In this document: piece by piece, positions 28,866-38,818 of the stretch
Layout of the letters: the number at the start of each line of letters is the position of its first letter
Position numbering within the stretch: position 1 is the stretch's first letter
Assembly (NCBI GenBank): GCA_030695945.1
Contig: JAUYOG010000057.1
Location: 62,001-126,000 of the forward strand
Length of the DNA: 64,000 nucleotides
Source of the DNA: Ramlibacter sp.
GTDB lineage: Bacteria; Pseudomonadota; Gammaproteobacteria; Burkholderiales; Burkholderiaceae_C
Direction: 5' to 3'
Made by a program: the position numbers and the translations under genes
Notes under the pieces: model-generated
Databases searched by the model: none
Seen by the model: the letters and a program-made list of their open reading frames with translations, nothing else
Told to the model about the DNA's origin: nothing

Positions 28866-30113
28866 ATGCTGCATCGCCTCAAAGTCATGGCCCGCGCCGT
28901 TCGCCGGGCGCTGGCCCGCACCCTCCGCCCTGCCGGGGACGGCCCTTCGGCTGTCCCGTTCAGCGCCGAGGCTACGCTCTCGCGTTTCGCCCAGGCGCAG
29001 CGCATCCTGCTGTTCGTCGCCACCGCGGTGCTCGCGGGCTGGCTGCTCTACAAGCACTTCCCGGTCGAGACCGTGGCGCGCGGCGCTATCGGCGTGCGCA
29101 CCAACCAGCTCACGGGCGGCGTCACGCAGTGGCGCGATGGCAGCGTCTTCGTGCTGCCGGGCCTGCACGAGATGCGGGTCTATTCGCTGCGCGACCAGGT
29201 GTACCGGCCCGAGCAGGTGAGCCGCTCGAGCGGCCCGGCGCCGCTGCAATCCGTGGAAGGCCTGTCCGTGGGCGTGGACCTGGCCGTGCGCTATGCGCTC
29301 GACCCCGCGCGCATCGCCGCCGTCGCGAAGAGCCTGCCGGACAACTACGCCGGCGAGATCGTCGAGCCGGCGGTGCAGGGCGTCATCTACAAGGTGTTCG
29401 CTCGCTACACGGTGCGCGAGATCTTCTCCACCCGGCGCGCCGAGATTCAGCAGGTGATCGAGGGCGAGCTCAGGCCGCGCCTGGCGGCCGACGGCATCGT
29501 GCTGCGCGGCGTGCTGATGGGCAAGGTGGACCTGCCCGCCGACTACAAGCGCGGCATGGAGGGCCTGTTGGCCGAGGAATTGGAGACACAGAAAATGCGT
29601 TACACGCTGGAGCTCAAGGACAAGCGCGTGAAGGAGACCGAGCTCGAGGCTCAGGCCGACAAGGTTCGGCGCGAAGTGCGGGCCGAGGCTTCGGCGCGCG
29701 AACAGATCATCGCCGCCAAGGCGCAGGAGGAAGCGATGAAGCACGTGCTGCCCTTCAAGCAGCGCCAGATCGAGCAGCGCCAGCTGGAAGCCGAGGCCGA
29801 CAAGCAGTCGCGCATGAAGATCGCCGAGGGCAGCGCCCAGGCGCGCCGCATCGAGGCCGCCGGCGAGGCCGACGCGCGCCAGAAGCTCGCCGAAGTGGAG
29901 GCCTGGCGCATGGAGCGCATCGGCAAGGTGAACGCCGAACAGATGGCCCGCGAAGGCGCGCTCATCAGCCAGCATCCGCTGCTGATCCAGAAGACGCTGG
30001 CCGACAAGCTCTCGGACAAGATCCAGGTGATCATCGCGCCGCCGCCGGGCGATGGGGGCTTCGTCGGCGCCGGGCTGCTGGGCAACCAGCGCGTCGCGGC
30101 CCGCAAGGAGTGA
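28866..30113 (+). CDS. SPFH/Band 7 (prohibitin-like) protein
   Basis: TM anchor then SVGVDLAVRYALDPARIAAV...TVREIFSTRRAEIQQVIEGELRPRLAADGIVLRGVLMGKVDLP, Glu/Arg-rich coiled coil. Confidence 0.9.
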   Translation: MLHRLKVMARAVRRALARTLRPAGDGPSAVPFSAEATLSRFAQAQRILLFVATAVLAGWLLYKHFPVETVARGAIGVRTNQLTGGVTQWRDGSVFVLPGLHEMRVYSLRDQVYRPEQVSRSSGPAPLQSVEGLSVGVDLAVRYALDPARIAAVAKSLPDNYAGEIVEPAVQGVIYKVFARYTVREIFSTRRAEIQQVIEGELRPRLAADGIVLRGVLMGKVDLPADYKRGMEGLLAEELETQKMRYTLELKDKRVKETELEAQADKVRREVRAEASAREQIIAAKAQEEAMKHVLPFKQRQIEQRQLEAEADKQSRMKIAEGSAQARRIEAAGEADARQKLAEVEAWRMERIGKVNAEQMAREGALISQHPLLIQKTLADKLSDKIQVIIAPPPGDGGFVGAGLLGNQRVAARKE

Positions 30114-30116
30114 CGC

Positions 30117-31547
30117 ATGCTCGAAGCGCTGGCCCTTTCCTACGCGCTCGTCGTCGCCGACCAGGCGTCGCTGCGCGCCGCGCCGCGCGACTCGGCCCAG
30201 CAGCAGGCCCAGTTGTGGCAGGGCGAGCTGGTCGAGGTTCGCGGCGAGCGCATGGACTACCTGCAGGTGTACGACCACAAGCGCGAACGCGCGGGGTTCG
30301 TGCGCGCCAGCCAGGTGCGGCGCACCGCGCTCGCGCCGGCCGAGGCGCCCGAACTGCTCGCCGTGATCCGCTTCGTGCGTGAAACGTCGGGCTCCGAAGC
30401 ACTCGGCATCGGCTTCGCCATGGGCTACATCCAGGCCGCGCCGGCCGAGGCGCTGCGCGGCCCGCAGGGCATCGAGGTGTTCGACGCGCTGGGCACGATG
30501 GCCGACCGGCTCGCGCACCGCGCATCCTCCGGCGCGGCCCTGAGCAAGCCCGCGCAGACCGCGCTCGCTGCGCACCTGGAAGTCGCGACGCGTTACGGTG
30601 TCGGCTTCAAGAGTTACGAGCGCGAAGGCCGGATGCAGGTCTGCTACGACGGCGAAGCGTTTCGCCGGGTGCTGGCGATGGAGAGCACCCCGCCGCAGCG
30701 CGCCCGCGCGGCGCTGGCGCTGACGCGGCCCGAATGCGTGGACCCGCAATTGCGCCCGCTGGAGCGCAGCCCGTTCGACCACTGGCGCGCCGACGTGCTC
30801 GAGCGTGTGGACGCCGCGGCGCTGCCCGCCTACCTGAAGAACCGCGTGCAGATGCGGCGGGCGAGCGTCTTCAGCGCGCTCGCCTACCAGCGCGCGCGGC
30901 AAGGGCAACCCGCCGATGCTGCCGCGCAGCGCGCACTGGCCGAACTGGGCGGCGTCAGCAAGGGCGAGCTCACGGATGCCGACCAACCCGCGTACAACGA
31001 CGCCGCGATGCGCACCAACGCATCGCGCTGGGCGGCGTTGCCGGCGCCGGCGGTAAGCGCCTCGCGCCAGCCCGCCATCGTCACCCTGCCCGGGCAGCCC
31101 GGCGAAACCTGCGTGATGCTGGTCGACGCGAAACACGACACCGCCAACCCGCTCGCGAAGCGCTGCACGTATTCGCTCGTCTGGACGCAGTCGGCCACGC
31201 TCAACCGCGAAGGCAACGCGCTCGCGCTGGCGGTGCAGCCGATGGAGGCGTGGCGCGAACTGTGGCTGTTCCGCAAGGGGCCCGGCGGCTGGCGCATCGA
31301 CGTGCTGCCGCCGGCCACCACCGGCCCGGATGTCGGCTATGCCGAATTCGCGGGCTGGGTGCCCGGCGGCAAGCAGGTGCTGGTGGCGCGCGAGGCGCGT
31401 GGCGACGGCAAGTACAAGCGCAGCTTCGAGCTGGTGCGGCTGGACTCGCTCACGACCGAGCGCCAGTCGTCAGACCCCGCCGCGCTCGGTGCCTTCCAGC
31501 GCTGGCAGGACCCGGCGTGGAAGCGGACGACGGTGAGCCTGCGCTGA
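30117..31547 (+). CDS. hypothetical protein with N-terminal SH3-like region
   Basis: SLRAAPRDSAQQQAQLWQGELVEVRGERMDYLQVYDHKRERAGFVRASQVR SH3b-like; 476 aa; 3 bp after SPFH gene stop. Confidence 0.75.
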   Translation: MLEALALSYALVVADQASLRAAPRDSAQQQAQLWQGELVEVRGERMDYLQVYDHKRERAGFVRASQVRRTALAPAEAPELLAVIRFVRETSGSEALGIGFAMGYIQAAPAEALRGPQGIEVFDALGTMADRLAHRASSGAALSKPAQTALAAHLEVATRYGVGFKSYEREGRMQVCYDGEAFRRVLAMESTPPQRARAALALTRPECVDPQLRPLERSPFDHWRADVLERVDAAALPAYLKNRVQMRRASVFSALAYQRARQGQPADAAAQRALAELGGVSKGELTDADQPAYNDAAMRTNASRWAALPAPAVSASRQPAIVTLPGQPGETCVMLVDAKHDTANPLAKRCTYSLVWTQSATLNREGNALALAVQPMEAWRELWLFRKGPGGWRIDVLPPATTGPDVGYAEFAGWVPGGKQVLVAREARGDGKYKRSFELVRLDSLTTERQSSDPAALGAFQRWQDPAWKRTTVSLR

Positions 31548-31583
31548 GCGTCCCATGCAGTTGGGCAGGCGAAGGCGTGGCTG

Positions 31584-34580
31584 TCAGGCGAGCAACTGCA
31601 CGTTGCCGCCGGCCGCGGTCGTGTTGATCGTCAACGTCTGCTCGGCGCAGAAGCGGTAAAGGTAGTGCGGCCCGCCGGCTTTCGGGCCGGTGCCCGACAG
31701 GCCTTCGCCGCCGAAAGGCTGCACGCCGACGACGGCGCCGATCATGTTGCGGTTGACGTAGCAGTTGCCGACGTGCGCGCGCGCGGCCAGCGCCAGCGCG
31801 CGGCTGTCGATGCGCGTCTGGATGCCCAGCGTGAGGCCGTAGCCGAGCGCATTGACTTCGTCGATCACCGCCTGCGGGTCGCCGGCCCAGCGCACGATGT
31901 GCAGCACCGGGCCGAAGATCTCCTGCTTCACGTCGGCGATGCGGGCCACCTCGAAGGCCTGCGGCGGAATCAGGTAAAGGTTGTCATGCCGGGCTTGACC
32001 CGGCATCCATGGCTCGCGCGCCGGATCGAGTCCGGCATGACAGACATCCTTGGCGACGGTGCGAAGGCGTTCGACGTGCTTTCGGATCCCCTCGAAGGCC
32101 TCGCCATCGATCACAGGCCCGACATCCGTGGACAAGAGCGCGGGGTCGCCCGTCGCCAGCTCGCGCGCCGCGCCCTGGATCATCTCGATCACGCCGTCGG
32201 CGATGCCCTCGTGCACGCACAGCAGCCGCAGCGCCGAGCAGCGTTGCCCGGCGGAGCGGAAGGCGCTTTGCACCACTGCGTCGGCGACCTGCTCCGGCAG
32301 CGCGGTGGAATCCACCACCATCGCGTTGATGCCGCCCGTCTCCGCGATCAGCGGGACGATGGGGCCATCCTTGGCCGCGAGCGCGCGCTGGATGATCTTG
32401 GCCACCTGGGTCGAGCCGGTGAAGACCACGCCGGCGATGCGCGGCTCGGCGACGAGCGCCGCGCCCACTGTCTCGCCCGGACCATGCAATGACTGCAGCG
32501 CGTCAGGCGGGACGCCCGCGCCGTGCAGCAGCTTCACGGCTTCCAGCGCGATGGCGGGCGTCTGTTCGGCCGGCTTGGCCAGCACCGTGTTGCCGGCGGC
32601 GAGCGCCGCGGCGACTTGCCCGGTGAAGATCGCGAGCGGGAAGTTCCAGGGGCTGATGCACACCCACGGTCCGCGCGCGACAAGGCGCAGCTCGTTGCTT
32701 TCGCCCGTGGGACCGGGCAGGGCGAGCGGCTGCATGATCCGTTCCGCTTCATTGGCGTAGTAGCGCAGGAAATCCACGGCTTCGCGCACCTCGGCCACGC
32801 AGTCGCCCCAGGTCTTGAACGCCTCCTTCACGAGCAGCGCGCACAGGTTGGGCAGCTGCGCTTCCATCGCGTCGGCGGCGCGGCGCAGCATGCCGGCGCG
32901 TTCGGACACCGGCGTTGCGCGCCACGTGGGGAAGGCGGCCAAGGAGCGGCTCACGGCTTCGGCCGCGCGTGCCGCATCGAACACTTCGACCGTCGGCACC
33001 TGGACAGCTTGATACGCGGCCAGCAGCGGCGCGCGCATGCTTTCCACGGCCAGGTCGTAGCCCATGCTGTTCTTGCGCTGCGCGCCGTACAGGTCGGGCG
33101 GCAGCGGCAGCGACGGAGCGGCCTGAAGCCTCAGCGGCGAGAGCAGCAGCTGGTCCATGCCCACGGATTCGTCGGCAAGCTGGTGCACGAAGGAATTGTT
33201 GGCGCCGTTCTCCAGCAGCCTGCGCACCAGGTAGGCGAGCAGGTCACGGTGCTGGCCCACGGGGGCGTAGACGCGACAGGCGATCAGCGGGTTGCGCAGC
33301 ACCTCGCCGTACAGGCCTTCACCCATGCCGTGCAGGCGCTGCAGTTCGAACCTTGCTCCCGTGCGCGCGGCCATCTGGAGGATGGCCGCGATGGTGCCCG
33401 CGTTGTGCGTGGCGAACTGCGGGTAGATCACGTCCTGTGCGTCCAGCATGGCGCGGGCGCAGGCCAGGTAGGAGATGTCCGTGTGGTGTTTGTGCGTGAA
33501 CACGGGGTAATGGGGCATGCCCATTTCCTGGGCGCGCTTGATCTCGGCGTCCCAGTACGCGCCCTTGACGAGGCGGCACATCAGCCGAAGGCCATAGCGG
33601 CGCGCGAGCGCGGCGACATGGTCGACCAGCTCCAGTGCGCGTGTGTGGTACGACTGCAGCGCCAGCCCGAAGCCCTGCCACTGCGGGTGCTGGCGCGCGA
33701 CTTGCGCGGCCAGCGCCTCGAACACGTCGAGCGAGATTTCCAGCCGGTCCATCTCCTCGGCGTCGATGGCCAGGTTGATGTTGGCGCGCGCGGCGCGCTC
33801 GCACAGGCTCCAGACGCGCGGCACCAGCTCGGCCATCACGCGCTCGCGCTGCGCGTCCTCGTAGCGCGGGTGCAGGGCGCTCAGCTTGATCGAGATGCCG
33901 TCGTTCGCTTCCACCGCGTTGCCTGTCTGGGCACGCGCCGCGATCGTTTCGATCGCGTCCTGGTAGCTGGCCAGGTAGCGCAGCGCGTCGCGATCGGTGC
34001 GCGCGCCTTCGCCCAGCATGTCATAGGAGTAACGAAGGTTCTTCATGTTGCGCCGTGCCGAATCCGCCTCGCGCAGCGCCTCGCCCATCTCCTGGCCGAG
34101 CACGAACTGGCGCCCGAGCAACTGCACCGCCCGCAGCGTTGCCGCGACGACGGTGCGGGCGCCGAGCTTGCCGAACAGGCCACCCTCGTTCTGGCCATCG
34201 GGCAGGAATCTCTTCGACATCGCGATCGCCGTGCGTGAGAGGCGCGACAGCGCGCCGTCGGCGGCGCTCTCGAAATCGGCCCGGCCCAGCTGGTCGGCGG
34301 TGAGCGCGATGGCGGTCTCGGCGTCCGGCACTCGAAGCAGCGCTTCTGCGAGGCGCATCAGGGCGAGGCCCTCCGCAGTGGAGATGGGGTATTCCTTCAG
34401 GAGGCTTTCCATCGCCCAGAACGGGGGCGGGTGCTTGCGCACGGCCTCGACCCAGGGCCGCGCGACGCGAGCGGCAGCCGGCCAGTCCAGCGCTTCGTGC
34501 AGGGATTGCAGGCGTTGCGCAACGACGTCGGCTTCGCGGCGGTAGGGGAAGGGCAGGCGTTGGGCGGCAGTTGCGGGCAT
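31584..34580 (-). CDS. putA: bifunctional proline dehydrogenase / L-glutamate-gamma-semialdehyde dehydrogenase
   Basis: PRODH motifs (ISIKLSALHPRYEDAQRERV; RLMCRLVKGAYWDAEIKRAQEMG) and ALDH motifs (ISPWNFPLAIFTGQVAAALAAGNTVLAKPAEQTP; FTGSTQVAKIIQ; SAGQRCSALRLL). Contains an in-frame palindromic insertion. Confidence 0.96.
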   Translation of the reverse strand: MPATAAQRLPFPYRREADVVAQRLQSLHEALDWPAAARVARPWVEAVRKHPPPFWAMESLLKEYPISTAEGLALMRLAEALLRVPDAETAIALTADQLGRADFESAADGALSRLSRTAIAMSKRFLPDGQNEGGLFGKLGARTVVAATLRAVQLLGRQFVLGQEMGEALREADSARRNMKNLRYSYDMLGEGARTDRDALRYLASYQDAIETIAARAQTGNAVEANDGISIKLSALHPRYEDAQRERVMAELVPRVWSLCERAARANINLAIDAEEMDRLEISLDVFEALAAQVARQHPQWQGFGLALQSYHTRALELVDHVAALARRYGLRLMCRLVKGAYWDAEIKRAQEMGMPHYPVFTHKHHTDISYLACARAMLDAQDVIYPQFATHNAGTIAAILQMAARTGARFELQRLHGMGEGLYGEVLRNPLIACRVYAPVGQHRDLLAYLVRRLLENGANNSFVHQLADESVGMDQLLLSPLRLQAAPSLPLPPDLYGAQRKNSMGYDLAVESMRAPLLAAYQAVQVPTVEVFDAARAAEAVSRSLAAFPTWRATPVSERAGMLRRAADAMEAQLPNLCALLVKEAFKTWGDCVAEVREAVDFLRYYANEAERIMQPLALPGPTGESNELRLVARGPWVCISPWNFPLAIFTGQVAAALAAGNTVLAKPAEQTPAIALEAVKLLHGAGVPPDALQSLHGPGETVGAALVAEPRIAGVVFTGSTQVAKIIQRALAAKDGPIVPLIAETGGINAMVVDSTALPEQVADAVVQSAFRSAGQRCSALRLLCVHEGIADGVIEMIQGAARELATGDPALLSTDVGPVIDGEAFEGIRKHVERLRTVAKDVCHAGLDPAREPWMPGQARHDNLYLIPPQAFEVARIADVKQEIFGPVLHIVRWAGDPQAVIDEVNALGYGLTLGIQTRIDSRALALAARAHVGNCYVNRNMIGAVVGVQPFGGEGLSGTGPKAGGPHYLYRFCAEQTLTINTTAAGGNVQLLA
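31983..32041. repeat. GTCATGCCGG palindromic element P1, in frame inside putA
   Basis: gtcatgccgggcttgacccggcatccatggctcgcgcgccggatcgagtccggcatgac; translates in putA frame as CHAGLDPAREPWMPGQARHDN. Confidence 0.9.
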
Positions 34581-34673
34581 GGCGGCGTCTCGAAGAACAA
34601 TCCCGCTATGGTGGCTCGCTTTCTGGTGAGTTTCACGCTAAATTCCGAGAAATGGCCGCATGATTCACTATCA

Positions 34674-35153
34674 ATGACCGACGCACTAGCCGATATCGAC
34701 AGGATCGACCTCAAGATCCTGAATGTCCTGCAGCAGGACGGCCGCATCTCCAACACCAAGCTGGCCGATGCGGTGGCACTCTCGCCTACGGCCGTGCTGG
34801 CGCGCGTGCAGCGGCTCACACGAGACGGCTACATCCTCGGCTACGAAGCGCGGCTGAACCCGCTCAAGCTCGGCGCGGGGATGATGGTGTTCGTCGAGGT
34901 GCTGCTCGACCGGACCACGCCCAACGTGTTCGAGGCGTTCAAGGCGGCGGTGCAGGTGCACGACGAGATCGCGGAATGCCACATGGTCGCCGGCGGCTTC
35001 GACTACCTGCTCAAGACCCGGATGGCGGATATGCAGGCATATCGCAACTTCGCGGGCACGGTGCTGTGGCAGTTGCCGGGCGTGCGCGAAACACGAACCT
35101 ATGCGGTGATGGAGGAAGTGAAGAGCACGACGCGGCTGCCGCTGGGCGTCTGA
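34674..35153 (+). CDS. Lrp/AsnC-family regulator (divergent to putA)
   Basis: IDRIDLKILNVLQQDGRISNTKLADAVALSPTAVLARVQRLTRDGYILGYEARLNPLKLG. Confidence 0.95.
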   Translation: MTDALADIDRIDLKILNVLQQDGRISNTKLADAVALSPTAVLARVQRLTRDGYILGYEARLNPLKLGAGMMVFVEVLLDRTTPNVFEAFKAAVQVHDEIAECHMVAGGFDYLLKTRMADMQAYRNFAGTVLWQLPGVRETRTYAVMEEVKSTTRLPLGV

Positions 35154-35200
35154 CCCGGCCGTGGGAATCCGCGGGGCGCCGGCGAGTCGAAGTGATTGCC

Positions 35201-36517
35201 ATGTGGTCCCGTGCCATCTCATGCCTGCTCGGCTGCGCCGCGCTGGGCGCCGCTGTCACCGCCGATCCCGCCTCGCCGCTGGTGTGGGAGCCTGCCGTCG
35301 AGGTCGCGAGCGGCCGGGCCGAGCGCGGCCCATGGCGCCAAAGCGAATCGCGCTTCGACTACGTGGACGACCCGGCGGTGGCCGTCGATGCGCAGGGCGG
35401 CGTCGCCATCGCCTGGGTGGACCAGGCGCGCAAGGCCGTGCTGTTCCAGCACTTCGCGCCCGATGGCAAGGCGCGATTGGACCAGCCCGTGGACGTATCG
35501 CGCCGGCCGGAGACTTTTTCCTGGCTGCCGCGCATCTCGATTGCGCCGGACGGCCAGGTGGCCATCGCCTGGCAGGAGATCGTCTTTTCCGGCGGATCGC
35601 ACGGTGGCGAAATCCTGGTGGCGAGCTCGCGCGACGGCGGCCGGACGTTCTCCCATCCGGCCAACCTGTCCAACTCGAAGGCCGGCGACGGCAAGGGCCG
35701 CATCGACAGCGAACGCTGGCACAACGGCAGCCTCGACATCGCGGCCGGACCGGACGGGGCCGTGTACGTTGCGTGGACCGAGTACGAAGGCGCGCTCTGG
35801 ATCAGCCGCCGGGCCGGGGGCGGGGGAAGCTTTTCGCGGCCGGTGCGCATCGCGGGCAGCACTGCCGCACCGGCGCGCGGCCCTTCACTGGCGGTCGGGC
35901 CCGGCGGTGTGCTTCACGTCGCGTGGACGGTCGGGGAGGACGAAGGCGCCGACATCCACCTCGCCACATCGACCGATGGCGGCGCGAGCTTCGGCCGCGC
36001 GCAGCGCGTCGCGCCCAGCCGCACGTACTCGGACGCGCCCAAGCTGGCCGTCGATCCCGCCGGGATGCTGCACCTCGTGTATGCGGAGAGCGCCGGCGGC
36101 CCGTTCGACCGTTTCCACATCCGCCATACCCGCTCGAGCGACGCAGGGCAGAGTTTCGAGCCCTCGCGCGACATCTCGGCGCCCCTGCCCGCCGGGTCCG
36201 CGGGCGCCGGGTTTCCCGCGCTGGGCATCGACTCGCAGGGCCGCCTCTACGTCACCTGGGAGCTGTACGGGCAGGTGCGCCAGCCGCCGCGCGGGCTTGC
36301 GCTGTCGGTCTCCATGGATGGTGGCCGCCGGTTCACCACGCCGAGTGTCGTGCCCGGCAGCATCGACGCCGCAGGCGGCTTCAACGGCAGCGGCCAGGGC
36401 CTGCTGATGAAGAAACTCGCGGTCAACGGCGCCGGTGCCGTCGCCATCGCCAACAGCAGCTTCAGGCCGGGCTCGCACAGCCGCGTGTGGCTGATGCGCG
36501 GCCGGCTGCCGCCTTGA
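35201..36517 (+). CDS. secreted BNR/sialidase-like repeat protein
   Basis: Signal peptide; repeated SxDGGxTF motifs: SSRDGGRTFSHP, STDGGASFGRA, SSDAGQSFEPS, SMDGGRRFTTP (Asp-box). Confidence 0.85.
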   Translation: MWSRAISCLLGCAALGAAVTADPASPLVWEPAVEVASGRAERGPWRQSESRFDYVDDPAVAVDAQGGVAIAWVDQARKAVLFQHFAPDGKARLDQPVDVSRRPETFSWLPRISIAPDGQVAIAWQEIVFSGGSHGGEILVASSRDGGRTFSHPANLSNSKAGDGKGRIDSERWHNGSLDIAAGPDGAVYVAWTEYEGALWISRRAGGGGSFSRPVRIAGSTAAPARGPSLAVGPGGVLHVAWTVGEDEGADIHLATSTDGGASFGRAQRVAPSRTYSDAPKLAVDPAGMLHLVYAESAGGPFDRFHIRHTRSSDAGQSFEPSRDISAPLPAGSAGAGFPALGIDSQGRLYVTWELYGQVRQPPRGLALSVSMDGGRRFTTPSVVPGSIDAAGGFNGSGQGLLMKKLAVNGAGAVAIANSSFRPGSHSRVWLMRGRLPP

Positions 36518-36619
36518 ACCCGAGCCGGGGCCCATGGCGATCGGCGTCGGTTTCATCGTTTTCCCTCAAACTGCGCGGTGGCGCAGGAATTACCCTCGCC
36601 ACCCAACGAACCGATCCCA

Positions 36620-38113
36620 ATGACTTATCTCCTCGCACTCGACCAGGGCACCTCCAGCTCGCGCAGCATCGTCTTCGACGCGGGCGGCAAGATCGTGGCG
36701 CAGGCCCAGCGCGAACTGCCGCAGATCTTCCCGCAGCCGGGCTGGGTCGAGCACGACCCGATGGAAATCTGGCGCGGCCAGCTCGCCACGGCGCGCGATG
36801 CGCTCGCGAAAGCGGGGCTGAAGGCAGCCGACATCCGCGCCATCGGCATCACCAACCAGCGCGAAACCACGGTCATCTGGAACCGCAGGACGGGCGTGCC
36901 CATCCACCACGCGATCGTCTGGCAGGACCGGCGCGGCGAGCCGGTGTGCGCCCAGCTGCGCGAGCAGGGCCACGCGCAGTCGATCCAGGCGCGCACCGGG
37001 CTGCTGATCGACTCGTACTTCTCCGCCACCAAGATCAAGTGGCTGCTCGACCACGTGCCGCAGGCGCGCGAGCAGGCGCAGCGCGGCGAACTCGCGTTCG
37101 GCACCATCGACAGCTGGCTGTTGTGGCAACTGACCGAGGGCGCGCTGCACACGACCGATGTGACCAACGCCTCGCGCACCATGCTGTTCAACGTCCACAC
37201 GAACCAATGGGACGAGGACCTCCTGGCACTGCTGGACGTCCCCGCGGCGCTGATGCCCCAGGTGCTGCCCTCGAGCGCCCATTTCGGCGATACGGCGGCG
37301 TCGCTGCTGGGCGCGCCCGTGATGATCGGCGGCGTGGCCGGGGACCAGCAGAGCGCCCTCTTCGGGCAGGCCTGCTTCAGGGAAGGCATGGCCAAGAACA
37401 CCTATGGCACCGGCTGCTTCATGCTGATGCACACGGGGTCGAAGTTCCAGACGTCCGCCAACGGGTTGCTCACGACCAGCGCGGCGCAGGTGACCACGCG
37501 AACCGAATTCGCGACCGAAGGCAGCGTGTTCGTCGGCGGGGCCGTGGTGCAATGGCTGCGAGACGGACTGCATGCCATCAAGGCCAGCGGCGAGGTGCAG
37601 TCGCTTGCCGAAAGCGTGCCCGACTCCGGCGGCGTGATGATGGTGCCCGCGTTCACCGGCCTGGGCGCACCCTACTGGAAGCCCGACGCGCGCGGCACCA
37701 TCACCGGCCTCACGCGGGGCACGACCGTCGCCCACATCGCGCGGGCGGCGCTGGAGAGCATCGCCTATCAGAGTGCCGCGCTGCTGCTGGCCATGAGCCG
37801 CGACGCGGTGGCGGCCGGCGCCGCGCCGGTGAGCGAGCTGCGGGTGGACGGCGGCGCCTGCGTGAACGACCTGCTGATGCAGTTCCAGGCCGACCTGCTG
37901 GGCATCCCGGTCGTGCGTCCGGCGGTGACGGAAACCACCGCGCTGGGCGCTGCTTACCTCGCCGGACTGGCCAGTGGCGTCTACAAGAGTACCGCCGAGC
38001 TCTCGGCGCTGTGGAAGGCCGAGCGGCGCTTCATGCCCACGCTGGATGCGGGCCGCGCGGCCGAACTCATGGCGCGCTGGGAGCATGCGGTGCGCCAGGC
38101 GACGTTGGCCTGA
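36620..38113 (+). CDS. glpK: glycerol kinase
   Basis: [20 protein letters not shown]...[28 protein letters not shown]...[16 protein letters not shown]. Confidence 0.97.
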   Translation: MTYLLALDQGTSSSRSIVFDAGGKIVAQAQRELPQIFPQPGWVEHDPMEIWRGQLATARDALAKAGLKAADIRAIGITNQRETTVIWNRRTGVPIHHAIVWQDRRGEPVCAQLREQGHAQSIQARTGLLIDSYFSATKIKWLLDHVPQAREQAQRGELAFGTIDSWLLWQLTEGALHTTDVTNASRTMLFNVHTNQWDEDLLALLDVPAALMPQVLPSSAHFGDTAASLLGAPVMIGGVAGDQQSALFGQACFREGMAKNTYGTGCFMLMHTGSKFQTSANGLLTTSAAQVTTRTEFATEGSVFVGGAVVQWLRDGLHAIKASGEVQSLAESVPDSGGVMMVPAFTGLGAPYWKPDARGTITGLTRGTTVAHIARAALESIAYQSAALLLAMSRDAVAAGAAPVSELRVDGGACVNDLLMQFQADLLGIPVVRPAVTETTALGAAYLAGLASGVYKSTAELSALWKAERRFMPTLDAGRAAELMARWEHAVRQATLA

Positions 38114-38187
38114 CCACGGGGAAAGCGCGGATTCTGCCGCTGCGCCCCCCGGCGCAGAATCGGGTTTTCCTTGCATCGGGGGAACCC

Positions 38188-38742
38188 ATGAAATTGCATC
38201 ACCTCCTGGCCGCCGCGCTGGCGGCTTTCGCGACCACCGCCGGGGCCCAGGCGCTCAAGCCGGGCCTGTGGGAAGTCACCCACAAGACGAACAGCGGCAA
38301 CAGCCAGATGGACCAGCAGATGGCACAGATGCAAAAGCAGATGGCCGCGATGCCGCCCGCCCAGCGCAAGCAGATGGAGGAGATGATGGCCAAGAATGGC
38401 ACACAGATGCCCGCCGCCGCGCCCGGAGGCGGCATGAGCATGAAGATGTGCATGACCCGCGAGATGGCCGAGCGCAGCGAGATCCCGGCGCAGCAGGGCG
38501 ACTGCAAGACGACCCACCAGTCGCGCAGCGGCAACACGATGAAGATGGCGTTCACGTGCACCAACCCGCCTTCCAGCGGCGAGGGCCAGTACACCTTCAC
38601 CAGCCCCGAGGCCTACAGCATGAAGATGGCCGTCAGCACCACGGTGCAGGGCAAGCCCCACAAGATGAACATGGAAGGCTCGGGCAAGTGGCTGGGCGCC
38701 GACTGCGGCAGCATCAAGCCCATCGCGCCGCCGAAGAAATAA
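38188..38742 (+). CDS. DUF3617-family secreted protein, Met-rich
   Basis: LKPGLWEVTHKTNSGNSQMDQQMAQMQKQMAAMPPAQRKQMEEMMAKNG...MCMTREMAE. Confidence 0.88.
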   Translation: MKLHHLLAAALAAFATTAGAQALKPGLWEVTHKTNSGNSQMDQQMAQMQKQMAAMPPAQRKQMEEMMAKNGTQMPAAAPGGGMSMKMCMTREMAERSEIPAQQGDCKTTHQSRSGNTMKMAFTCTNPPSSGEGQYTFTSPEAYSMKMAVSTTVQGKPHKMNMEGSGKWLGADCGSIKPIAPPKK

Positions 38743-38748
38743 GGGCTG

Positions 38749-38818
38749 TCATGCCGGAAATGATCCGGCATCCATGTCAGCGCGCGAAGAGGGATCCCGG
38801 GTCAAGCCCGGGATGACG
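38749..38818. repeat. GTCATGCCGG/CCCGGG palindromic element P2
   Basis: ctgtcatgccggaaatgatccggcatccatg...gggatcccgggtcaagcccgggatgacg, between convergent DUF3617 and yggS. Confidence 0.85.

Noticed and set aside
28848-31136. 762-aa - strand ORF
   Set aside because: Antisense shadow of the SPFH operon; composition typical of GC-rich antisense frames.
35161-38742. 1193-aa + strand ORF
   Set aside because: Runs through the alternate frame of the BNR protein, glpK and DUF3617 genes; low-complexity Arg/Ala-rich translation with no domain motifs. Artefact of high GC.
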